Positions 9,009-17,454 of a stretch of DNA of 48,561 bases are shown in pieces. Position numbers and translations under genes: made by a program. The DNA is from Deltaproteobacteria bacterium (GTDB lineage Bacteria; Desulfobacterota; Desulfobaccia; Desulfobaccales; 0-14-0-80-60-11). The stretch is from contig VGSQ01000010.1 of the NCBI GenBank assembly GCA_016874975.1, positions 1 through 48,561 on the forward strand. Reading direction: 5' to 3'. The number at the start of each line of letters is the position of its first letter. Position 1 is the stretch's first letter. Below the pieces are notes generated by a model, which saw only the letters and a program-made list of their open reading frames with translations, had not been told where the DNA came from and ran no database searches.

Positions 9009-10073
9009 ATGTCTTTCAAGGAACGCATGTATCTCCGCAGTTTCATGGAAATCAGCAAGGCCCTGGCCTCCACCCTGGCGGTGGACGAGGTCCTGGACCA
9101 GGTGGTCCGCCAGGTCACCGAAGCCATGAACCTCAAGGGGGCCACCATCCGCCTGGTCAATCCCAAGACCAACACCCTGGAGCTGGTGGCGGCCGTGGGG
9201 TTGACCGAGAAGTACCTGCAAAAGGGGCCGGTGGACATGGACCGGTCCATCGCCGACGCCCTGAGCGGCCGGCCCGTGGCCATCACCGACACGGCCTCCG
9301 ATCCCCGCCTGCAGTATCCCCAGGAGGCCCGGGAGGAGGGCATCGCCAGCCTGGTGGCCATCCCCATGCTCTCCAAGGGCAAGGTCATCGGCGTCATGCG
9401 CCTGGTTTCCGGGGAGCCCCGGGAATTCACCATGGACGAAGTGGATTTCGCCTGCTCCGTGGCGGAACTGGGAGCCCAGGCCATCAGCAATGCCAAGATG
9501 TATGAAGAGCGCATCCGGGAGCTCAACCTTCTCAAGGGCATGCTGGAGGTCTCCAAGGCCATCAATTCCGCCCTGGAAGTGAAGAAGGTCCTGCAACTTC
9601 TGGTGAAAACCGCGACCACCGCTCTGGATATCAAGGCCGCCGCGGTGCGCCTGCTGGATGAAAAGCGGCAGATGATGGAACTGGTGGCCTCCTACGGCTT
9701 GAGCGATCGCTACATCACCAAGGGGCCGGTGGGCCCGGATAAATCCATCACCGAAGCCATGATGGGCAAGGCCGTGTCCATTTACGACGTGGCCAGCGAC
9801 ACCCGAGCCACTTATCCCAAGGAAGCGGCCGAGGAAGGCATCAGGTCCATTCTCTCCGTGCCCATCGCCCTCAAAGGCAAGGTCATCGGCGTCATGCGCA
9901 TCTATTCCGCCGAATTGCGGGACTTTTCCGACGAGGAGATCACCTTCCTCTCCTCCCTGGCCGAACAGGCGGCCCTGGCCATGGAAAACGCCCGCCTCTA
10001 TCAGAAGCTCAAGGGGGAATACGAGGCGTTGATGAGCGACCTCTACCGCTTCACCGGCTTCACCCGCTTTTAG
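9009..10073 (+). CDS. tandem GAF domain protein without an output domain
   Basis: Two homologous GAF units (SLVAIPMLSKGKVIGVMRLVSGEPREFT / SILSVPIALKGKVIGVMRIYSAELRDFS). Confidence 0.85.
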   Translation: MSFKERMYLRSFMEISKALASTLAVDEVLDQVVRQVTEAMNLKGATIRLVNPKTNTLELVAAVGLTEKYLQKGPVDMDRSIADALSGRPVAITDTASDPRLQYPQEAREEGIASLVAIPMLSKGKVIGVMRLVSGEPREFTMDEVDFACSVAELGAQAISNAKMYEERIRELNLLKGMLEVSKAINSALEVKKVLQLLVKTATTALDIKAAAVRLLDEKRQMMELVASYGLSDRYITKGPVGPDKSITEAMMGKAVSIYDVASDTRATYPKEAAEEGIRSILSVPIALKGKVIGVMRIYSAELRDFSDEEITFLSSLAEQAALAMENARLYQKLKGEYEALMSDLYRFTGFTRF

Positions 10074-10127
10074 GCCTGAGCCCCGGCCGGGGTCCCATCC
10101 CCCGGCCGCGCCCCTCCGGGAGGAACC

Positions 10128-10460
10128 ATGTCCTCGTACTACGACGATCAGGACCTGGACCGCTTTGGCGAGATGGGGGCCCATCGCCCCGAACTCTTCG
10201 AGCTGTTCATGAAATATTACCAGCAAACCATGGCCGCCGGCGTCCTGACGGTGCGGGAAAAGGCCCTCATCGCCCTGGCCGTGGCCCACGCCCTGCAATG
10301 CCCCTACTGCATCGACGCCTACACCCGGGTGCTGCTGGAGGCGGGCTCCAATATGGAGGAAATGACCGAGGCCATCCACGTGGCCGCGGCCATCCGGGGC
10401 GGCGCCGCCCTGATCCACGGCCTCCAGGCCCGGAACACCGCGGCCAGGCTGAGCATCTGA
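10128..10460 (+). CDS. AhpD-like carboxymuconolactone decarboxylase family protein, arsenosugar-biosynthesis-associated type
   Basis: ALQCPYCIDAYTRVLLEAG (CxxC) with ArsS encoded immediately downstream. Confidence 0.8.
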   Translation: MSSYYDDQDLDRFGEMGAHRPELFELFMKYYQQTMAAGVLTVREKALIALAVAHALQCPYCIDAYTRVLLEAGSNMEEMTEAIHVAAAIRGGAALIHGLQARNTAARLSI

Positions 10461-10469
10461 GGGGGCTTT

Positions 10470-10595
10470 GGGTTCCGGGTTCCGGGTTCTGGGTTTTGGG
10501 TTCCGGGTTCTGGGTTTTGGGTTCCGGGTTCTGGGTTTTGGGTTTTGGGTTCCGGGTTCTGGGTTTTGGGTTTTGGGTTCTGGGTTTTGGGTTTT
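10470..10595 (+). repeat. tandem heptamer array (GGGTTYY)18
   Basis: Eighteen consecutive 7-bp units GGGTTCC/GGGTTCT/GGGTTTT. Confidence 0.95.
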
Positions 10596-10604
10596 GGGGG
10601 TCCC

Positions 10605-10692
10605 TCGTTCCCAAGCTCCCGCTTGGGAACGCACTTGCCCCCGAAGCTCCTGCTTCGGAGAAGGGCGGTTCGGACGGATGACCTCGTTTTTA
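10605..10692 (+). repeat. twin-hairpin dispersed repeat, copy 2
   Basis: GTTCCCAAGC-TCCC-GCTTGGGAAC (10607-10630) and CCCCGAAGC-TCCT-GCTTCGGAG (10639-10660). Confidence 0.9.
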
Positions 10693-10720
10693 GATATTCT
10701 CAGCCTCACGGCCTGCCGCC

Positions 10721-11689
10721 ATGCCTATGCTCAACTTCGCCCGTAAACTGGAAAATCTGGGCTACGACGCCCTCCACGCCGAGGCGGTGGACACCCTCCA
10801 GGTGAACCTGGGGTGGCGCTGCAATCAGTCCTGCAAACACTGCCACTTCCAGGCCGGACCGGACCGGACCGAAGAAATGGACCGGGACACGGTGGAGGCC
10901 GTCATCGCCGCGGTGCAGCGCAGCCGCATCGGCACCGTGGACCTCACCGGCGGGGCGCCGGAGTTCAATCCCCATTTCCCCCATCTGGTGGAGAGTCTGG
11001 CCGGGTTGGGCCTGCGCCTCATCGACCGCTGCAACCTCACCATCCTGCTGGAGCCGGGCCTGGAGGGCCTGCCCCAGTTCCTGGCCCGGCACCGGGTGGA
11101 GCTGGTCTGCTCCCTCCCTTACTTCCAGGAGGACCTGGTGGACCGGCTGCGGGGGCCCGGCGTGTTTCAGAAAAGCCTGGAGGCCCTGCGCCGGCTCAAC
11201 GAAGCGGGTTACGGCCGGGAGGGGTCGGAGTTGATCCTCAACCTCATGGTCAACCCCGCCGGGGCCTATTTCCCGGGGCCCCAGGAGGAGTTGGAGCCGC
11301 GCTTCCGCCAGGAACTGGAGCGCCGCCACGGCATCCGCTTCCACCGCCTGTTGACCCTCATCAACATGCCCATCGGCCGCTTCCGGGATTTTCTGGTGCG
11401 CTCGGGCAATTACCAGCGGTATCTCGACCGCCTGGCCGGCAGCTTCAACCCGGCCACCGTGCCCGGCCTCATGTGCCGCCATCTGCTGAGCGTGGCCTGG
11501 GACGGCCGCCTCTTCGACTGCGATTTCAACCAGGCCCTGGACCTGCCCCTGCTGCCCGGTCTGCCCCAGACCATCCGGGAGTTCGACCTGGAGGCCCTGA
11601 GCCGCCGCCCCATCCACCTGGGCGACCACTGCTACGGCTGCACCGCGGGATGCGGCTCCTCCTGCGGCGGAAGTTTAGCAGAGGGATGA
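10721..11689 (+). CDS. arsS: arsenosugar biosynthesis radical SAM protein ArsS
   Basis: LGWRCNQSCKHCHFQAGP (CxxxCxxC) and C-terminal CYGCTAGCGSSCGG typical of ArsS. Confidence 0.85.
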   Translation: MPMLNFARKLENLGYDALHAEAVDTLQVNLGWRCNQSCKHCHFQAGPDRTEEMDRDTVEAVIAAVQRSRIGTVDLTGGAPEFNPHFPHLVESLAGLGLRLIDRCNLTILLEPGLEGLPQFLARHRVELVCSLPYFQEDLVDRLRGPGVFQKSLEALRRLNEAGYGREGSELILNLMVNPAGAYFPGPQEELEPRFRQELERRHGIRFHRLLTLINMPIGRFRDFLVRSGNYQRYLDRLAGSFNPATVPGLMCRHLLSVAWDGRLFDCDFNQALDLPLLPGLPQTIREFDLEALSRRPIHLGDHCYGCTAGCGSSCGGSLAEG

Positions 11690-11729
11690 TAGGGAGGGGA
11701 GGGCCGGGGGAGCGTTGGCTCCTGTGGCA

Positions 11730-11748
11730 CGGGCATCTTGCCCGTGAT
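11730..11748. repeat. hairpin repeat CACGGGC-ATCTT-GCCCGTG
   Basis: 7-bp perfect inverted repeat in the intergenic region. Confidence 0.75.
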
Positions 11749-11792
11749 TACCCTCCCTCACCCCCCTCCCAATCCCCTTTATTGGGGGCCCT

Positions 11793-11826
11793 ACCACCTC
11801 CAAGTTCAACTTGGGAACCAGGTGGT
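11793..11826. repeat. nested palindrome ACCACCT...CCAAGTTCAACTTGG...AGGTGGT
   Basis: Outer 7-bp and inner 7-bp inverted repeats. Confidence 0.85.
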
Positions 11827-11828
11827 GG

Positions 11829-12584
11829 CTAAGGGGTTGGGGGAGGTTGTGTGTGGGAGGGGGCAGGGGCTGTTGGTCCCTGGCCCCCTCCCCGTCCGAT
11901 CCTCTCCAACTCCCCCCGCCGCGGCCAGCGCCGGGTGAGGGCCCGTTCGGCCAGGTGGCGGGTTAGGAAGAGCCAGTTGTTGAGGGTGGTGTTGAGATAC
12001 CCCCCTTCCAGCCAGCGGCGGCCGGAGCTGGATACGGCCGGCTCCAGCAGTCTGAGGCGCGTGTGCCGGCGCAGGCGCAGCACCAGGTCCAGGTCTTCGG
12101 GGCGGCGGTGGGCGTAGCCCCCCAGGGCGAAGAACAGGCCCCGGCGCACGCAGATGACCTGGTCCCCGTAAGGGAGGCCGAAGAGCCGGGAGCGGCGGTT
12201 GGCCCCCCAGGCGATGAATTTAAGGGCCCGCCGGGGCGGCGTGAGGGCCAGCTCAAAAGCCCCGGCCTCAAAGCGGGGGTCGGCCGCGGCCCGGCGCAGG
12301 ACGGCCAGGTGCGCCGGAGTTAGAATCGTGTCGGCGTGCAGGAAGACCAGGAGCTCCCCCCGGGAGGCCAGGGCGCCCAGGTTCATCTGCACGCCCCGGC
12401 CCCGGGGGCTGGTCAGGCAGAGCACGCCGCTCATTGAGCCCGCCACCTCCCGGGTCCCGTCGGCGCTGCCGCCGTCCACCACGATGACCTCCAGGTCCGG
12501 CGCCGGCGGCAGGCTGGCCAGAGTGGCGCCCAGGTTGCCCGCTTCGTTCAACACCGGCATAATGATGGAGAGCCGCGGCCGCAT
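11829..12584 (-). CDS. TIGR04283-type arsenosugar biosynthesis glycosyltransferase (GT2 fold)
   Basis: LSIIMPVLNEAGNLGATLASL, VIVVDGGSADGT, FLHADTILTP, YGDQVICVRRGLFFALGGY. Confidence 0.8.
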   Translation of the reverse strand: MRPRLSIIMPVLNEAGNLGATLASLPPAPDLEVIVVDGGSADGTREVAGSMSGVLCLTSPRGRGVQMNLGALASRGELLVFLHADTILTPAHLAVLRRAAADPRFEAGAFELALTPPRRALKFIAWGANRRSRLFGLPYGDQVICVRRGLFFALGGYAHRRPEDLDLVLRLRRHTRLRLLEPAVSSSGRRWLEGGYLNTTLNNWLFLTRHLAERALTRRWPRRGELERIGRGGGQGPTAPAPSHTQPPPTP

Positions 12585-13302
12585 GTCCGACGCACCTCCC
12601 GCCCTGCTCGTCATTTTCGCCAAGGAACCGGCTCCCGGCCGGGTGAAGACCCGGCTCTGCCCGCCCCTGACCCCCGAGCAGGCGGCAATACTCTATGAAC
12701 AGTTTCTCGCCGACGTCCTCGCCGAGATGGCACCTCTGCCCGGCCTGACCCTGGCCCTGGCCTACACCGCGGACACCGCCACCGCCTATTTTGCGCGGCT
12801 GGCCCCGATGGCGCAACTGGTCGCCCAACAGGGCCGGAACCTGGGAGAGCGTTTACAAAACGCCTTTGCCTGGGGCTTCCAGGGGGGCTTCTCTCCCATT
12901 CTCATCCGCAACAGCGACAGTCCCGACCTGCCCGGAGCCCTGGTGTCGGCCGCCCGGGAAGCGCTGGCCGCCGGCGGGGCGGACGTGGCCCTGGGTCCCT
13001 GTCCGGACGGGGGCTATTACCTGGTGGGGCTGAATCGCTTCCAACCCCACCTGTTCCAGGGGATTGCCTGGTCCACGGAGCAGGTGTTGGCCCAGACACT
13101 GGAGGGCGCCCGGCGCACCGGCCTGGCCGTGCACCTGCTGCCCCCCTGGCCCGACCTGGACACCTGGGCCGACCTCACCGCCTTCGCCCGCCGCGCCCCG
13201 GCCTGGGATGATCCGGGTGCGGCCAGCCGCCGCCTGGCCCGGAAGTTGATCGGGGACCATGGCGCAGATTTTCCGGACAGGGCGCCCCCCGACCTTACCT
13301 GA
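12583..13302 (+). CDS. TIGR04282-type arsenosugar biosynthesis glycosyltransferase
   Basis: LLVIFAKEPAPGRVKTRLCPPLTPEQAA, RNSDSPDLPGAL, LGPCPDGGYYLVGL. Confidence 0.8.
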   Translation: MSDAPPALLVIFAKEPAPGRVKTRLCPPLTPEQAAILYEQFLADVLAEMAPLPGLTLALAYTADTATAYFARLAPMAQLVAQQGRNLGERLQNAFAWGFQGGFSPILIRNSDSPDLPGALVSAAREALAAGGADVALGPCPDGGYYLVGLNRFQPHLFQGIAWSTEQVLAQTLEGARRTGLAVHLLPPWPDLDTWADLTAFARRAPAWDDPGAASRRLARKLIGDHGADFPDRAPPDLT

Positions 13303-13363
13303 GTTGTGGCGATGCCGGAGCAGCACCTTTGCCTGATTGGCCGGAGGGTTTCATGTTCGGGGG

Positions 13364-14419
13364 TCAGTTCAGCAAATGGTGGAAAAAGACTTGCACAAAT
13401 TTGCCGGAGACCACTTCCCATAAGCTGAAATGCAGCGGAAACTCCCTGGGGAACTGGGACGTGAAGGCAAAGAACAGCTCCTGCGAGGTCTTGGATAATT
13501 TCGGCGTTAAGCCCTGGATAACCCCCTGGCGCTCCGGCCCGTGCACATCAAACAGGCGGCAGGCCAGCGGCCGGTCAGGGAACAGCAGACATTCGCCCAA
13601 TTCGCTCAAAGGGCATAAGATTTGGGCTTGCCGGTAAATCTGCGCCAAATCCTCGGCCGCGTCATTCCCCCGGTTCTGGTTGGACAGCTCCTTGAAAGCC
13701 CGCCCCGCTTCCAGGGCGCGTTGAATAACGGCCAGGCGCGTTCTCTGGTCCAAGGTGGCGTTCATCGTATGGCTGATGTAGGTCGCCTCAAGGAAGGACA
13801 GGTCCACCGGTTCCCGGCAACACTCCAGGTGCTCCCGTCCGCAGAGAGATGTTTTCCCCTGGACGGCCAGGTGGGCGTCCACTTCCTGGCGCAAGCCGAG
13901 ATAATCCCGGAAAAAGGGAAATAGATCAACCAGATGTCTGGTCTCCAGGGAGGGTTCCCGGATGGTCAAGGTCCCTTCCTTTTTGCCGTATTTCCGCAAA
14001 AACCACCATTGATCAAAATTGGTCGGCTGCGACCTCAGTCCTTTGAGTTTCTTGCCGGCCAGCTTGTGCCCCAGTCCTTTGCGGAGGAGATAGGCAGTGA
14101 CCACCGTGCCCGTCCTGCCGATGCCGTGACGGCAGTGCACCAGCACCTTTTTCCCCAGATAGAGACGCTCGTCCAGCCAATCCAGGGCCTTCTCCAGCTC
14201 TTGCAGATCCGGGGCCGCTTCGTCGGGAATGGGGAAAAAATAGACTTCAAAGCCGGCGTCTGCTTCTATCCAGTGCAAATCACAAAACTCGGCGCAGAGA
14301 TTCATCACCGCCTGGATGCCCTGTCGTCTCAGAGAATCCAGATCAGCATAAGACATGGGCGCTTGCCCCACCGCCAGATTGTCCGTCACCCAACTCAACT
14401 GATAGCGTTCCTGACCCAT
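13364..14419 (-). CDS. dual-specificity protein phosphatase fused to a YkgJ-like Cys-rich domain
   Basis: VHCRHGIGRTGTV (CxxGxGRTG) then CGREHLECCREPVDLSFLEA...CPLSELGECLLFPDRPLACRLFD. Confidence 0.7.
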   Translation of the reverse strand: MGQERYQLSWVTDNLAVGQAPMSYADLDSLRRQGIQAVMNLCAEFCDLHWIEADAGFEVYFFPIPDEAAPDLQELEKALDWLDERLYLGKKVLVHCRHGIGRTGTVVTAYLLRKGLGHKLAGKKLKGLRSQPTNFDQWWFLRKYGKKEGTLTIREPSLETRHLVDLFPFFRDYLGLRQEVDAHLAVQGKTSLCGREHLECCREPVDLSFLEATYISHTMNATLDQRTRLAVIQRALEAGRAFKELSNQNRGNDAAEDLAQIYRQAQILCPLSELGECLLFPDRPLACRLFDVHGPERQGVIQGLTPKLSKTSQELFFAFTSQFPREFPLHFSLWEVVSGKFVQVFFHHLLN

Positions 14420-14455
14420 GAACCGCGGCTCTCCGATATCAGAGGAAGCAGGTCC

Positions 14456-16972
14456 TCACTGGGGTTCCACATAGCCGGCATAACGTTCCTGAAAGTCCCT
14501 GACGAACTGGGAAACCTGCTCTTCGCCGGTCAGAGAGATATCCAGCAGGCAGGTCTGGCCCTGGAGGATCCCCAGAAGAGTGAGGCGGGGCAGGAGCAGA
14601 CCGGCCGCCTGCCGGGCCAACCGGGCATCCAGGAGATCGCCCCGGGTTTTTACGGTAAAGCCGGCCCATTCCAGCACCATCTGGATCAATTGGACCCGCC
14701 GGAGCCGTTGTGGGAAATTGCCGCCGCCTCCTTTGAAACGGAAAGCGAGATAATTGGCTTCCGGATTGTCGCTGCACAGGGTGTCCAACACCGCAAAATG
14801 GTAACCGAAGCGCAGCACCAAATGGAGGTAATCCTGGGCAAGTATGGCATAGCTGGCCAATCTGGCGCTTTTCAGGCTCATGAGGCCGGCGCTGATGCGG
14901 TCCAGTTCCTCCCAGTCCAGGTGCAGCAAACCCTGGCGCCAGACTACGTCGGGGTGGCTCAGGCCGGCCCAGCAGGCCCGCATGGGTTCGGAGGTGATGA
15001 ACTGTGGCGCAATTGTCCTGGCTTTCCGGGACTGTTGGTCCAGGCCGCCGTCCAGGTCCAGGACATACATCACCAGGGGCAACTCCGTTTCCAAACGCCG
15101 GGCCTTGGCCAGGCCGCGGCCCTGTCGTCCCACCAGGGAGAACATCTCCGCCATGCCTTTTTCGTGGGCGAAGCGCACCAGGTCATTCAGGCTGCGGCAG
15201 TTCCGGGGGGTGAACTCAGGCGACGCCGGGTCCAGCAGATGCAGGGGCGAGATGAATCGCATCAACGCTTTCAGCCGGGTGGCAAAGGGGGTTTCAGGCC
15301 TGGCCTGCTCTTGCCTGGCCTTTTGTTTCAGGCTCTCCACCTCTCCCTGATAAATCCGACCGTGGCCGGCGTCCACCGTCACCACCTGGCCGGGGGTCAG
15401 GCGCCGGGTGGCGTCCCCGGCGCCCACCAAGACCGGCAGGCCGTATTCCCGGGCCACCGCGGCAAAGTGACTGGCCCGGCTGCCCCCGTCGCTCACTACA
15501 CCACGCAGGCGTTGGATAACCGCGGCGAAGGCCGGAGGCAAGGTGGGAGCCACCAACACTGCGCCTTCGGGGACCTCTCCCAGGTCCGCCTCCTGCCGGA
15601 GCAGCCACACCGTTCCTGTTCCCACCCCGGGGCTGGCGGTCACCCCTCCTTGCAGCAGCACGGGCGGGGCAACCTCAGGGACATCCTTAACTTCCTGAAG
15701 GTCTTGGGCGTCCGCGGTTCCCGGTTTTAAAGGGCGGGCTTGCAGCAGGAACAATCTTCCCTGACGATCCTGGCACCATTCCAGATCCTGGGGGCGTCCG
15801 GTCAGCTCTTCCAGAGTCAGGCCCCAGCCGGCCAGTGAAACCGCGGTCGCCGGCGCCAGGCAAACCCCTCCCGGGACCCCGGGTCTCAACGCACATTCGG
15901 GGCCGGCAATTTCAGCCAGCAGACGGGGCGGCCTCTCCCGGCTCAGATAATGGACTTCCGGCGCCTTGCTGCCGTCCACCAGAGACGCCCCCAGACCGGG
16001 GACCGCGTAAACCGCCAGGCAGGGGGCCGGGCCCGCCGGAGACTGCGGTTCCCGGGTGTAAACCACGCCGCTCACCACCGCATCAATGATCGGCAGGACC
16101 AGAACCGCCATGGGGGTTTCCTGATCAGCCAGACCGCAGCGGAGGCGGTAAGCCACTGCCCGGGGGGTATATTTGCCGGCCAGAACTTCCTTATAAGAAG
16201 GCAAGAATTGGGGATCGGGGACCTGCAGCAGACTGCGGTACTGGCCGGCAAAGGACGCCTCTCCATCTTCAAAACAGGCGCTGCTGCGCAAGACCCAGGG
16301 GCCCGTCAAACCCTGACGCCGGCTATCGTCCAGGCGGCGGTGGATTTCGCCTTGCACCTCCAGCGGTATCTCCCCCTCCCGGACCATGTCCCGCATTTCC
16401 TTGCAAAGACCTATCAGCCGCTCCCAGTCGTCCAACTGCACCTGGGCCAGCAGCTCATCCAGGCGGTGGCGCAGGTGATTGTGCTCCAGGAAAAGGGAAA
16501 AGGCGCGACTGGTGATCACAAACCCGGGGGGAACGGGAAGCGCGGTTTCCCTGAGGATGCGGCCCAGGGTATGGGCCTTGCCCCCGGCCAGAACCGGGGC
16601 CGCTCCTGCTTCTGCCAGGGTCAACGTGTAAGGGGGCCGACAATCCATCTCCGGCAAAGAAACCGCAGCCGGCAAAGATGATTCGAGCTGTCGGAATCGT
16701 TCTTCTAAATCTTGGTAAGCCGTCGGCTGAAGGGCGGTCAAGGCGCGGAGCAGCGACTCCACTGACCAGAGCAGGGCCCGCAGCAGGCTCTCCACTCGGG
16801 CCCAATCCACCGTCGCGTTCCGGTGCAGGAGTTCTTCCAGGTCCGTGATGAGTTCCAGGCTCTTTTTGTCGTGGCGCAGGAGATCCTTGAAGGCCAGATA
16901 TTTCAGGCGCAAAAGTTTCCCCGGGGCGAAGACCTGAAGGGTCCAGTACGTGAAGAGTTGACGAAGATTCAT
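14456..16972 (-). CDS. PEP synthase/PPDK-like protein: ATP-grasp and phosphohistidine domains with an atypical C-terminal domain
   Basis: GGKAHTLGRILRETALPVPPGFVITSRAF, LRSSACFEDGEASFAGQYRSLL, QDLEWCQDRQGRLFLLQARPL, GGSRASHFAAVAREYGLPVLVG; no recognisable PEP-binding barrel. Confidence 0.8.
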   Translation of the reverse strand: MNLRQLFTYWTLQVFAPGKLLRLKYLAFKDLLRHDKKSLELITDLEELLHRNATVDWARVESLLRALLWSVESLLRALTALQPTAYQDLEERFRQLESSLPAAVSLPEMDCRPPYTLTLAEAGAAPVLAGGKAHTLGRILRETALPVPPGFVITSRAFSLFLEHNHLRHRLDELLAQVQLDDWERLIGLCKEMRDMVREGEIPLEVQGEIHRRLDDSRRQGLTGPWVLRSSACFEDGEASFAGQYRSLLQVPDPQFLPSYKEVLAGKYTPRAVAYRLRCGLADQETPMAVLVLPIIDAVVSGVVYTREPQSPAGPAPCLAVYAVPGLGASLVDGSKAPEVHYLSRERPPRLLAEIAGPECALRPGVPGGVCLAPATAVSLAGWGLTLEELTGRPQDLEWCQDRQGRLFLLQARPLKPGTADAQDLQEVKDVPEVAPPVLLQGGVTASPGVGTGTVWLLRQEADLGEVPEGAVLVAPTLPPAFAAVIQRLRGVVSDGGSRASHFAAVAREYGLPVLVGAGDATRRLTPGQVVTVDAGHGRIYQGEVESLKQKARQEQARPETPFATRLKALMRFISPLHLLDPASPEFTPRNCRSLNDLVRFAHEKGMAEMFSLVGRQGRGLAKARRLETELPLVMYVLDLDGGLDQQSRKARTIAPQFITSEPMRACWAGLSHPDVVWRQGLLHLDWEELDRISAGLMSLKSARLASYAILAQDYLHLVLRFGYHFAVLDTLCSDNPEANYLAFRFKGGGGNFPQRLRRVQLIQMVLEWAGFTVKTRGDLLDARLARQAAGLLLPRLTLLGILQGQTCLLDISLTGEEQVSQFVRDFQERYAGYVEPQ

Positions 16973-17059
16973 GGCAAATGGAGGGATGGGATTTTCAAAA
17001 GGAGGACGGCGGAGATGGACCCGCCGGCCGCCGCCGCCAAGGCGCTTCCAGGGTTTATC

Positions 17060-17437
17060 TCATTGAGCTGCAACCTTGCCCGCAGCCAGGGCGCCGGCCA
17101 CTTTCTCTTCCAGTTCTTCTTTGTCGATGGGTTTGATGCAATAATCGAAGGCCCCCAGCTCCTTGGACTGGCGCGCCGTTTCCAGGGTGGGATAGCCGGT
17201 CAGCATGATTACCTGGGTGAGGGGCGACGCCTTTTTCAATTCCTCCAGCATATCCACCCCACTCATTTTTTTAAGCCTGATGTCCAGGATCGCCACCTCC
17301 ACCGGGTGAGTCCGAACATGCTCCAGAGCTTCCAATTCGTCGGTGAACACCGTCACCTGATGGCCTTTCCGTTCCAGGATGCGCTTAATCATGATGCCGG
17401 CGTCCAGAACGTCGTCCAACACCATAATGTCACCCAT
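17060..17437 (-). CDS. receiver-only response regulator
   Basis: VAILDIRLKKMSGVDML phosphoacceptor Asp, MLTGYPT, IKPID. Confidence 0.9.
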   Translation of the reverse strand: MGDIMVLDDVLDAGIMIKRILERKGHQVTVFTDELEALEHVRTHPVEVAILDIRLKKMSGVDMLEELKKASPLTQVIMLTGYPTLETARQSKELGAFDYCIKPIDKEELEEKVAGALAAGKVAAQ

Positions 17438-17454
17438 ACTCCCTCCTCAGAGGC

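Noticed and set aside
10470-10595. Telomere-like interpretation of GGGTTTT repeats
   Set aside because: Internal position between bacterial genes with degenerate units; better described as a minisatellite/G4 array.
10267-10681. ORFs translating the heptamer array (PKTQNPEP / GFRVLGFG repeats)
   Set aside because: Artefacts of the 7-bp repeat being open in several frames; no RBS or domain support.
8955-10709. 584-aa minus-strand ORF and other long antisense ORFs (562-1665 +, 1494-2849 +, 2957-4465 +, 29727-31400 -, 33158-34180 -)
   Set aside because: They lie opposite well-supported genes and have low-complexity G/H/Q/R/P-rich translations typical of antisense frames in GC-rich DNA; no recognisable motifs.
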